Notes: generated by a model not told the origin, from the letters alone. Positions 1 to 5,098 are shown, numbered from the stretch's first letter. The stretch: 5,107 bases of DNA from Gemmatimonadota bacterium (GCA_019348475.1 JAHWJJ010000361.1:1-5107); one strand, 5' to 3'. Program-made: numbers and translations.

Positions 1-33
1 GCCACCCTGGCCGAGCAGATCTCGCTGTTCTGA
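1..33 (+). CDS. C-terminal end of an unidentified protein (partial)
   Basis: Reading from base 1 gives ten codons, ATLAEQISLF, followed by TGA at 31-33. All ten codons end in G or C, which matches the coding frames elsewhere in the window and argues that this is the tail of a real rightward gene starting outside the window. Too little is present to name a family. A strong hairpin begins 30 bases after the stop and could end its transcript. Confidence 0.55.
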   Translation, partial: ATLAEQISLF

Positions 34-62
34 CCTCACGCCACCATGACTCCGGAAACGAT

Positions 63-98
63 GAGGACGCGGAGAGCTCGTCCGTTCTCCGCGTCCTC
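63..98 (+). terminator. Strong GC-rich hairpin after the upstream gene, possible terminator
   Basis: GAGGACGCGGAGA (63-75) pairs perfectly with TCTCCGCGTCCTC (86-98), a 13-base-pair stem. A G-T and a C-G pair (76-77 with 84-85) can extend it inward, leaving a six-base loop. It lies 30 bases after the stop codon at 31-33. No T-run follows, so it is not a classical intrinsic terminator; it could instead stabilise the transcript end or be part of a dispersed repeat. The 3' arm is nearly duplicated at 107-120. Confidence 0.5.
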
Positions 99-126
99 CA
101 TCCCTTCCTCCGCGTCCTCCGCGTGA
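87..126. repeat. Direct repeat CTCCGCGTCCTCC, two copies
   Basis: CTCCGCGTCCTCC occurs at 87-99 and again at 108-120, eight bases apart, and the second copy is followed by another CTCCGCG-like overlap running to GCGTGA. Both copies are complementary to the arm at 63-75, so two mutually exclusive hairpins are possible, with 13 and 12 pairs. A repeated cytosine-rich hexamer pattern like this suggests a dispersed non-coding repeat rather than a gene end. Confidence 0.55.
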
Positions 127-168
127 TTGCTTTTCGGGGGCCTGCACAGAAAGACCGGAGGATTTGGT

Positions 169-236
169 ATCAGTCATGATCAGTCATCCTGAGTGATCCG
201 GCGCTGCGCGCACCGTGCGGAGGATCAAACCGCAGT
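169..236. repeat. Short tandem repeat plus GTCATCCTGAG-type dispersed repeat
   Basis: ATCAGTCAT occurs twice with a 10-base period (169-177 and 179-187). The second copy runs into GTCATCCTGAGTGATCC (184-200) and later GGAGGATCA (220-228). From memory, GTCATCCTGAGNGA ... GGATC is the frame of an abundant non-coding repeat seen in many environmental bacterial genomes, whose two ends are roughly inverted. The sequence shows the two blocks directly; membership in that repeat family is inference. No coding frame is convincing here. Confidence 0.4.
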
Positions 237-239
237 TCA

Positions 240-267
240 ACCTCCCCCAGGGGTTTTTGGGGGAGGT
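240..267. repeat. Palindromic intergenic repeat, copy 1
   Basis: ACCTCCCCC (240-248) pairs with GGGGGAGGT (259-267), nine base pairs around a ten-base loop containing five T residues. Bases just before it (CAGTTCA, 234-240) resemble those before the copy at 4921. It is followed by a purine-rich tail (268-297). It lies between the upstream gene tail and the 3' end of the leftward gene, so it sits in a convergent gap where a hairpin could help end transcription from both sides. Confidence 0.6.
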
Positions 268-322
268 GCGAGCCTGAGCGAGCGGAGGGGGCGCGCGGCG
301 CGGATCGGGCCCATACCTGCTG

Positions 323-347
323 AAAGCCTGCCGCACATCGGGGCTTT
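323..347 (-). terminator. Weak terminator candidate for the leftward membrane-protein gene
   Basis: AAAGCC (323-328) and GGCTTT (342-347) form an inverted repeat 19 bases beyond the stop of the leftward gene. Read leftward, the stem closes with TTT, as in a short intrinsic terminator. The stem is only six pairs with a 13-base loop, so the call is tentative; the palindrome at 240-267 lies further downstream and could serve instead. Confidence 0.3.
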
Positions 348-365
348 TCCGACGGCGACCGACGC

Positions 366-797
366 CTACGGCACAGCGGTGGTGGCGGGGGCGGCGGCGG
401 CGCCGGGGTGGAAGGCGTTGTGGTAGCGGGTGTAGATCAGCATCACGCGCTGGCTGCTCTCGGGCGCGGCGCGGGCCAGCAGCGTCACCATCTCGTCGCG
501 CTGCGCCAGGATGGCGTCCACCTCGCGGCGCTGCGTCCCCTCCAGCGACGGCGCAGCGGTCTCCAGAGTGGCGTACACCTCCGTCATCAGCTGCCGCGCC
601 CGCTCGTAGTTGCTGCGCAGCGACTCGGTGAGTGCGGCACCGATCTGTCCCTCCACGCGCGCCATCCGCAGCTGGTGCTGCGCCGTGTCCAGCCGGTCGC
701 GCAGCGCGCTGGCGCGCGACCACTGCGGCAGAAAGCCCACGAGAAAGGCCACGAGGGCAATCCCCACGGCGATGGCGATCATGCGCTTGCGGTCCAT
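366..797 (-). CDS. Small single-span membrane protein with helical tail, function unknown
   Basis: The 143-residue product starts MDRKRM and has one hydrophobic segment at about residues 6-24, preceded by a basic cluster (RKR). By the positive-inside rule the N-terminus should be cytoplasmic and the rest outside the inner membrane. Residues 25-120 are rich in Ala, Leu, Arg, Glu and Gln with heptad-like spacing, so a long helix or coiled coil is likely. The end is an Ala/Pro/Thr tail (PGAAAAPATTAVP). I do not recognise a family. The open frame continues upstream to about 1106, but that part is low-complexity Arg/Pro/Ala sequence. The ATG at 797 immediately precedes the membrane segment and is the natural start, although no Shine-Dalgarno sequence is visible. 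It is transcribed away from the cardiolipin-synthase-like gene, and no partner gene is in the window. Confidence 0.75.
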   Translation of the reverse strand: MDRKRMIAIAVGIALVAFLVGFLPQWSRASALRDRLDTAQHQLRMARVEGQIGAALTESLRSNYERARQLMTEVYATLETAAPSLEGTQRREVDAILAQRDEMVTLLARAAPESSQRVMLIYTRYHNAFHPGAAAAPATTAVP

Positions 798-1213
798 GGC
801 GGTGCGGCGGGCGGGGGACGGATGACGGGCTGGACGGGATGATGCGCGCGGCCGCGCCCGTCCGCAAGGCTGCGCGCCCGGCGGGGCGTTCGCAGGCGGC
901 GCTGCAGATCTGACCGGACGGCACCTTCGATCCCGTCGTGGACCAGGTGTTCCCCCTGGACCGCGCTGGCTCCGTCGGTCCCGTGCCAGGCTCGATCGCC
1001 GATCCTCCGCCGGGGCGGCACAGACCGCTGGCACCCCCGGCGTGCTGGCGGCTAGATTGCGATGGCAAACGAGTTGCGAGTCCGGCGCGGCGCCCCCGTG
1101 CCGCATCCCGATCCCCCGACGCGCGCGAAGCCATCTCCATCCCTCCGTCCCGGTCCCCCGCGGACTCCCTGGTCCGCGACGAGCACGGCCGCAGGCTCAG
1201 CACCGCCGGCACC
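798..1213. other. Divergent intergenic region, no gene recognised
   Basis: This 416-base stretch separates two divergently transcribed genes and should carry both promoters. It is open in several frames, but the translations are Arg/Pro/Ala-rich with no family resemblance, as expected of GC-rich non-coding DNA. A TAGATT at 1053-1058 resembles a -10 box for the rightward gene, but I see no -35 partner. A small inverted repeat, CCAGG/CCTGG (943-947 and 955-959), is also present. Bases from about 1160 to 1213 have codon use similar to coding sequence, so the downstream gene might begin somewhat earlier than annotated. Confidence 0.5.
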
Positions 1214-2689
1214 ATGCGCGTGATGCTGCGCATGGCCGAGCGGGCCATGGAGCGCGCCAGCGACTCGCAGCAGGTGCGCGGCAACTCGGCGCACCTGCTG
1301 GCGGGGAGCCGCGAGGCGTTTCAGGCGTGGCTGGACGCCATCGGGCGGGCGCGGCGCTACGTGCACCTGGAGAACTACATCATCCGCGACGACCGCATCG
1401 GCCGCCGGTTTCGCGAGGTGATGTGCGAGCGGGCGCGCGACGGAATCAAGGTTCGGCTGCTCTATGACTGGATCGGCTGCTGGGCCACGCCGCGCCGCTT
1501 CTGGAAGCCGTTTCGCGACGCGGGGGTGGAGGTGCGCGCCTTCGCGCCCCCGTCCGTTACCGACCCGCTCAACTTCCTTCGCCGCGACCACCGCAAGGTG
1601 GTAGCGGTGGACGGGGAGTGGGCGTCGGTGTCGGGGATGTGCATCGGCGACGAGTGGGCGGGCGACCCGGAGCAGGGGATCCCCGCCTGGCGCGATACCG
1701 GGGTGGAGTTCCGCGGCCCCGTGGCGGCCGTGATCGACCGGGCCTTCGCCAAGACCTGGGGCGCGGCGGGGGGCTGGCTGCCGCTGGACGAGCTTCCCGA
1801 CCCCGCGGCGGTGCGCCCCCTGGGGAACGTGGCCGTGCGGGTGGTGGAGGGTGAGCCGGGGCGGTCCCGCATCTACCGCATCTCGCAGTTCGTCTCGGTG
1901 GGGGTGGAGCGCCGGCTGTGGATCACGGACCCCTACTTCGTCCTGCCCCCCGCCATGGCCGAGGCGCTGGCCAGCGCCGCCCGCGACGGGGTGGACGTGC
2001 GGGTGCTGGTGCCCGCCTACAACAACTGGCCCATCGTGGGGGGGATGTCGCGCGCCGGCTACCGGCCCCTGCTGGACGCGGGGGTGCGGCTGTTCGAGTG
2101 GGAGGGCCCCATGATCCACGCCAAGACGGCCGTGGCCGACGGCTTCTGGTCGCGCGTGGGGAGCAGCAACCTGAACCTGGCGTCGCTGCTGGGGAACTGG
2201 GAGCTGGACGTGGCGGTGACCGACCTGAACTTCGCGCACGAGATGGAGCAGCTGTTCGAGCGCGACCTGGAGTCGTCGGTCGAGGTGACGATGGTGAACT
2301 CGTCGCGCGTGCCGGGAAGCGGCATTCGCGAACGGCGGGCGGTGGAGCGGATGGGCACGCCCGACGACGAAGACACCATCTCGGCCACGCGCACCGCCGC
2401 CCGCGAGGCGCGCCGGCGCTCGTTCCGCGGCTCGCAGGTAAGCCGCTTTCTGGGCCGCCTGGCGCGCGCCGCCACGGTGCTGGCCCGCGCCCTGGTGGGC
2501 CAGCGTACGGTGGGGCGCGAGGACACCGGGTGGGTGACGGTGTGGGCGGTAATCCTGCTGGCGCTGGGGGTGGTGGGCTTTCTCTTTCCCCGGGTGACCG
2601 CGTGGCCCATGGCGCTGCTGAGCCTGCTGCTGGGCCTCGCCGCCATCGTGCGCATCAGCACCAACCGCCGTCCCCCCGGCGAACCGTAG
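1214..2689 (+). CDS. Phospholipase D-superfamily cardiolipin synthase-like protein
   Basis: The 491-residue product has two HxKx4D catalytic motifs of the PLD superfamily: HRKVVAVD (His126, Lys128, Asp133) and HAKTAVAD (His302, Lys304, Asp309), the latter followed by GSSNLN. HLENYIIRDD near residue 51 and VRLLYDWIG near residue 80 match cardiolipin synthases. Such enzymes join phosphatidyl groups to make cardiolipin at the inner membrane through a phospho-histidine intermediate. E. coli ClsA carries two membrane helices at the N-terminus. Here the N-terminus lacks them, as in ClsB, and two hydrophobic segments lie at the C-terminus (about 440-459 and 462-481) after a basic linker (RTAAREARRRSFRG and RLARAA regions). 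The start is uncertain. The ATG at 1214 is chosen because the preceding frame, open back to 938, is Pro/Arg-rich; ATGs at 1223 and 1232 are alternatives, and none has a clear ribosome site. The substrate (phosphatidylglycerol or phosphatidylethanolamine) cannot be read from the sequence. Confidence 0.92.
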   Translation: MRVMLRMAERAMERASDSQQVRGNSAHLLAGSREAFQAWLDAIGRARRYVHLENYIIRDDRIGRRFREVMCERARDGIKVRLLYDWIGCWATPRRFWKPFRDAGVEVRAFAPPSVTDPLNFLRRDHRKVVAVDGEWASVSGMCIGDEWAGDPEQGIPAWRDTGVEFRGPVAAVIDRAFAKTWGAAGGWLPLDELPDPAAVRPLGNVAVRVVEGEPGRSRIYRISQFVSVGVERRLWITDPYFVLPPAMAEALASAARDGVDVRVLVPAYNNWPIVGGMSRAGYRPLLDAGVRLFEWEGPMIHAKTAVADGFWSRVGSSNLNLASLLGNWELDVAVTDLNFAHEMEQLFERDLESSVEVTMVNSSRVPGSGIRERRAVERMGTPDDEDTISATRTAAREARRRSFRGSQVSRFLGRLARAATVLARALVGQRTVGREDTGWVTVWAVILLALGVVGFLFPRVTAWPMALLSLLLGLAAIVRISTNRRPPGEP

Positions 2690-2709
2690 CGCCGTCGGAG
2701 TCCCAACCG

Positions 2710-2738
2710 CGCCTGCGCCGCGTTTGCGCGGAAAGGCG
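2710..2738 (+). terminator. Possible terminator hairpin after the cardiolipin synthase-like gene
   Basis: CCGCG (2718-2722) pairs with CGCGG (2727-2731) around a TTTG loop. A lower stem, CGCC (2710-2713) with GGCG (2735-2738), closes it across a small internal loop. It begins 21 bases after the stop. No T-run follows, so this is only a candidate. Confidence 0.3.
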
Positions 2739-2807
2739 AGACTGTCATTCCTTCCGAAAGAGGCGCGCGCGATCTTCACGCGTGCGGGCACTTCAGCGCC
2801 GGCTGAG

Positions 2808-2824
2808 GAATCTACAGTAGATTC
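2808..2824. promoter_or_regulatory. Perfect 17-base palindrome, candidate operator
   Basis: GAATCTAC-A-GTAGATTC has perfect eight-base arms about one central base. It is AT-rich in otherwise very GC-rich DNA, lies in non-coding sequence, and is centred about 170 bases before the putative -10 box of cdd-pdp. A one-base loop cannot fold as drawn (a seven-pair stem with a CAG loop could), so a binding site for a dimeric regulator is the simpler reading. It does not exactly match any operator I know; CopY/BlaI-type sites share the CTAC/GTAG ends but differ in the spacing between them. Confidence 0.45.
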
Positions 2825-2960
2825 GTCGCTCGACGCGCCGGAATGCCTGCACCGGGACCGTGCCCGCGGCGCGTCCCCCGGAATGGCCGTTCGTTCCGGC
2901 GGTCGGCTGTCGCCGTGCGCACGCGGACGGGCTGCCGGCGCACGGGCCCATGAAAGCCGC

Positions 2961-2991
2961 TGCGTGCGTTTGCGTGCGGTCGGTGTATATT
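2961..2991 (+). promoter_or_regulatory. Putative cdd-pdp promoter with TATATT -10 box and phased repeats
   Basis: TATATT (2986-2991) is the best -10-like hexamer in the gap and would start transcription near 2998, giving a leader of about 40 bases before the TTG start at 3040. Upstream, TGCGTGCG occurs at 2961-2968 and again at 2971-2978, exactly ten bases apart, where the -35 region would be. No good TTGACA-type -35 lies at 17-base spacing; TTGCGT at 2970-2975 is too close. The phased repeat could be an activator or repressor site. Supported by pattern only. Confidence 0.45.
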
Positions 2992-3028
2992 CCGCCTGAT
3001 CCCTCGATCGATCCGCCGTACCGCAAGC

Positions 3029-3035
3029 GAAAGAG
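3029..3035 (+). promoter_or_regulatory. Weak ribosome binding site supporting the TTG start of cdd
   Basis: The purine run GAAAGAG ends four bases before the TTG at 3040. It is a poor Shine-Dalgarno match, but it is the only one near the point where cytidine deaminase homology begins, and no in-frame ATG or GTG occurs between here and the conserved region. Confidence 0.4.
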
Positions 3036-3039
3036 TGCC

Positions 3040-3486
3040 TTGAGTTCGTCCGCATCCACCATCGACCCGGCCGTCGCGCGCGACCTGCTGGCCCGCGCCC
3101 GCCAGGCGCGCGCGAACGCCTACGCCCCCTACAGCCGCTTTCCCGTGGGCGCCGCGCTGCTGGCGGCCGACGGGCGCGTGTTCACCGGCTGCAACGTCGA
3201 AAACGCGTCGTACGGCCTGGGCAACTGCGCCGAGCGCGTCGCCATCGGCAAGGCCGTCAGCGAGGGGGCGCGCGAGTTCGCCGCCATCGCCGTCACGGGG
3301 CCTGAGGACGGCACCGCCTGTGCCCCGTGTGGCGCCTGCCGGCAGGTGCTGTCGGAGTTCGGGCCCGACCTGCCCGTCGTCACGCCCTCCGGGAACGCGG
3401 AGGGCTACCAGCTCACGTCCATGGGCCAGCTGCTCCCGGGCGCCTTTGGGCCTGCCGCGCTGGCCGCCTCGCAGAGGGATCGATGA
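3040..3486 (+). CDS. cdd: Cytidine deaminase
   Basis: Hydrolytic deamination of cytidine and deoxycytidine to uridine and deoxyuridine in the cytoplasm, part of pyrimidine salvage. The 148-residue product has the length of the small homotetrameric class. Visible motifs: APYSRFPVGAAL (29-40); the nucleoside-binding CNVENASYG (51-59); CAE (63-65), giving a zinc ligand Cys63 and the catalytic Glu65; and PCGAC (96-100), giving zinc ligands Cys97 and Cys100. Three cysteine ligands mark the tetrameric rather than the dimeric E. coli type. LLPGAFGP near the end is also typical. TTG at 3040 is preferred because upstream ATGs precede the likely promoter and add unrelated sequence. The stop overlaps the start of pdp (ATGA), so the two are almost certainly co-transcribed and translationally coupled. 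The product uridine is the substrate of the next enzyme. Confidence 0.96.
   Translation: MSSSASTIDPAVARDLLARARQARANAYAPYSRFPVGAALLAADGRVFTGCNVENASYGLGNCAERVAIGKAVSEGAREFAAIAVTGPEDGTACAPCGACRQVLSEFGPDLPVVTPSGNAEGYQLTSMGQLLPGAFGPAALAASQRDR
3473..3479 (+). promoter_or_regulatory. Ribosome binding site of pdp inside the end of cdd
   Basis: AGAGGGA (3473-3479), with a GAGG core at 3474-3477, lies just upstream of the ATG at 3483. It fixes the pdp start at the ATGA overlap rather than at the upstream in-frame ATG at 3327, which lies deep inside cdd. Confidence 0.65.
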
Positions 3487-4799
3487 CTTCGGCCGTGCCC
3501 CTGATCGAGCGGAAGAAACGGGGCGAGGCGCTGAGCGCGGGCGAGCTGCGCGCGCTGCTGAACGGCTTCGTGGCGAAGGAGGTGCCGGACTATCAGATGG
3601 CGGCCTGGCTGATGGCCGTTTCGCTGCGCGGGATGACGGACGACGAGACGCTGGCGCTCACGCAGGCCATGGTGGAGAGCGGCGCCACCCTGGACTGGCC
3701 CGGGCTGGACCGCCCCACGGTGGACAAGCACAGCACCGGCGGGGTGGGCGACAAGACCTCCATCGTCCTGGTGCCGCTGATGGCCGCCGCGGGCGCCGCG
3801 TTCGTCAAGATGTCGGGGCGCGGCCTGGGGCACACCGGCGGCACGCTCGACAAGCTGGAGTCCATCCCCGGCTTCGTCTGCGAGCTGCCGCTGGAAGAGA
3901 TGCGCGCCCAGGTGCGGCGCATCGGCTGCGCGCTGGTGGGGCAGAGCCCGGAGCTGGTGCCCGCGGACAAGATGACGTACGCCCTGCGCGACGTGACGGG
4001 GACGGTGGACAGCGTTCCGCTCATCGCCGCCAGCATCATGTCCAAGAAGCTGGCGGCAGGCGCGCGCAGCATCGTGCTGGACGTAAAGTGGGGCTCCGGC
4101 GCCTTCATGCAGACACTGGAACAGGCGCGCGAGCTGGCGTCGGTGCTGGTGCGCATTGGCGCGGGGGCCGGCCGGGGAACGCGCGCCGTGCTCAGCGGAA
4201 TGCGCCAGCCGCTGGGCGGCGCCGTGGGCAACGCGCTGGAGGTGCGCGAGGCCATCGACACGCTCACCGGCGCCGGACCGGCGGACCTGTGGGCGCTCAC
4301 GCTGGAGCTGGGCTCGCACCTGCTGGAGATGTCGGGGCTGGCGCCGGACGCCGCGGAGGGCCGCGCCACGCTCGTCCGCCTGCGCGACGAGGGGGCGGGC
4401 GCGCGGATGCTGGAGCGGCTGATCGAGGCACAGCACGGCGACCCGCGGGTGGTGGTCCGCTCGCCGGATCTGCTCCCCGCCGCGCCGGTCGTCCGTCCCT
4501 TTTCGGTGGATGCGGACGGGGCGCGGTGGGTGGCGGCGGCGGACGCGCGGGGCATCGGCGAGGCCGCGCTGGCGCTGGGCGCCGGGCGCAGGACCAAGAC
4601 CGACGCCGTGGACCCCGCCGTGGGGGTCGTGCTGCGCGCCCGCATCGGCGACCGCGTGGAGCCCGGGCAGCCCCTGGCCGACGTGCACGCCCGCGGCGAC
4701 GACGCCGCCGAGCAGGCGTTCGCCGCGCTCCGAACCGCCTTCCGCCTCTCCCCCGACCCCCTCCCCCCCGCCGGCGACCCGTACGAGACGGTGGGATAA
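3483..4799 (+). CDS. pdp: Pyrimidine-nucleoside phosphorylase (thymidine phosphorylase family)
   Basis: Reversible phosphorolysis of uridine, deoxyuridine and thymidine to the base plus (deoxy)ribose 1-phosphate, in the cytoplasm. The 438-residue product is full length for the family. The phosphate-binding loop DKHSTGGVGDKTS is at 81-93 and the family signature SGRGLGHTGGTLDKLE at 111-126. Active-site residues equivalent to E. coli thymidine phosphorylase Arg171, Ser186 and Lys190 are Arg169 (in YALRDVTGTVDS), Ser184 and Lys188 (in SIMSKK). The N-terminal alpha domain, central alpha/beta domain and C-terminal domain (from about 335, with RRTKTDAVDPAVG) are all present. Lys109 (VKMSGRG) sits where E. 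coli DeoA has Met111 and Bacillus-type PyNP has lysine; with the SIMSKK and YETV end this favours PyNP over strict thymidine phosphorylase. It overlaps cdd by four bases and uses the product of that enzyme. Confidence 0.95.
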   Translation: MTSAVPLIERKKRGEALSAGELRALLNGFVAKEVPDYQMAAWLMAVSLRGMTDDETLALTQAMVESGATLDWPGLDRPTVDKHSTGGVGDKTSIVLVPLMAAAGAAFVKMSGRGLGHTGGTLDKLESIPGFVCELPLEEMRAQVRRIGCALVGQSPELVPADKMTYALRDVTGTVDSVPLIAASIMSKKLAAGARSIVLDVKWGSGAFMQTLEQARELASVLVRIGAGAGRGTRAVLSGMRQPLGGAVGNALEVREAIDTLTGAGPADLWALTLELGSHLLEMSGLAPDAAEGRATLVRLRDEGAGARMLERLIEAQHGDPRVVVRSPDLLPAAPVVRPFSVDADGARWVAAADARGIGEAALALGAGRRTKTDAVDPAVGVVLRARIGDRVEPGQPLADVHARGDDAAEQAFAALRTAFRLSPDPLPPAGDPYETVG

Positions 4800-4812
4800 C
4801 CTCTCTCTCCGC

Positions 4813-4853
4813 GAGGACCGGGCAGGGTCCCTCAGCGGCTCCGCGCAAGCCGC
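4813..4853 (+). terminator. Two small hairpins after pdp, weak terminator candidates
   Basis: GGACC (4815-4819) pairs with GGTCC (4826-4830), extendable by two pairs across a one-base bulge. GCGGCT (4835-4840) pairs with AGCCGC (4848-4853). They begin 13 and 35 bases after the pdp stop. Neither is followed by a T-run, so termination here is only possible, not shown. Confidence 0.3.
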
Positions 4854-4920
4854 GTAGCGGGCGCCGTAGTACTTTTCGGAGTGCAGCCTGCCCGGAGACC
4901 GCACCTCGACCGAAAGTCCA

Positions 4921-4947
4921 ACCTCCCCCGGCAGTTCCGGGGGAGGT
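4921..4947. repeat. Palindromic intergenic repeat, copy 2
   Basis: ACCTCCCCCGG (4921-4931) pairs perfectly with CCGGGGGAGGT (4937-4947), an 11-pair stem around a CAGTT loop. The outer nine bases of each arm are identical to copy 1 at 240-267, and the preceding bases (AGTCCA) resemble those before copy 1 (AGTTCA). Of the three copies it has the shortest loop. Confidence 0.7.
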
Positions 4948-5067
4948 GGGCCGGTGGTGGCTGCGAGACCGAAGTTCTGCCTGTAGGCGAGGAACGAGCG
5001 CGGAGGCGCCCGGGGAGCGGACCACGCGGGGGGGTGCAGCGACCTTTGCCTGGTGCGATCGAATTCT

Positions 5068-5098
5068 CCCTTCCCCCACGCAGTTTGTGGGGGAAGGG
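5068..5098. repeat. Palindromic intergenic repeat, copy 3 (variant)
   Basis: CCCTTCCCCCAC (5068-5079) pairs perfectly with GTGGGGGAAGGG (5087-5098), 12 pairs around a GCAGTTT loop. It differs from copies 1 and 2 by TT in place of the single T in the arm, but shares the CCCCC/GGGGG core and the CAGTT loop of copy 2. It is followed by GGGGATG at the window edge and may continue beyond it. Confidence 0.65.

Larger units (their letters stand above)
2690..3039. other. Intergenic region upstream of cdd-pdp, no gene recognised
   Basis: The 350 bases between the lipid gene and cdd hold no convincing coding frame. The cdd frame is open back to 2860 with ATGs at 2860 and 2950, but the translation before residue Leu(TTG) at 3040 does not resemble cytidine deaminase, and those starts would lie upstream of the promoter-like block. 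Contents: the hairpin at 2710-2738, a five-pair inverted repeat TCAGC/GCTGA (2793-2797, 2802-2806), the 17-base palindrome at 2808-2824, an inverted repeat CCGGAA/TTCCGG (2878-2883, 2894-2899), and the promoter candidate at 2961-2991. Confidence 0.6.

Noticed and set aside
34..365. tRNA or other structured RNA gene
   Set aside because: I see no cloverleaf pattern, TTCGA arm or CCA end. The hairpins present are simple stems.
1214..2689. PLD-family defence nuclease
   Set aside because: The two HKD motifs with the LENYII and LLYDWIG context and the membrane segments fit a phospholipid synthase. No helicase or other defence partner is adjacent.
2860..3039. N-terminal extension of cytidine deaminase from ATG 2860 or 2950
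   Set aside because: These starts lie upstream of the best promoter, the added residues do not fit the family, and the TTG at 3040 gives a normal-length protein.
1052..3055. Long open frame on the minus strand opposite the cardiolipin synthase-like gene (667 codons)
   Set aside because: It spans a gene and two gaps, is low-complexity His/Arg/Pro-rich, and exists because of high GC content with few stop codons.
3405..4904. Long open frame on the minus strand opposite pdp (499 codons)
   Set aside because: It is a shadow of pdp: the plus strand encodes a full-length conserved enzyme with all active-site motifs, while the minus-strand translation is His/Arg/Ala/Gly-rich and resembles no family.
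4297..5079. Arg/Pro-rich minus-strand frame running into the 3' gap
   Set aside because: Its composition is extreme, it overlaps pdp and two palindromes, and nothing in it is recognisable.
240..5098. CRISPR array or insertion-sequence ends
   Set aside because: The palindromes are few, irregularly spaced and without unique equal-length spacers, and there is no transposase gene between or beside them.
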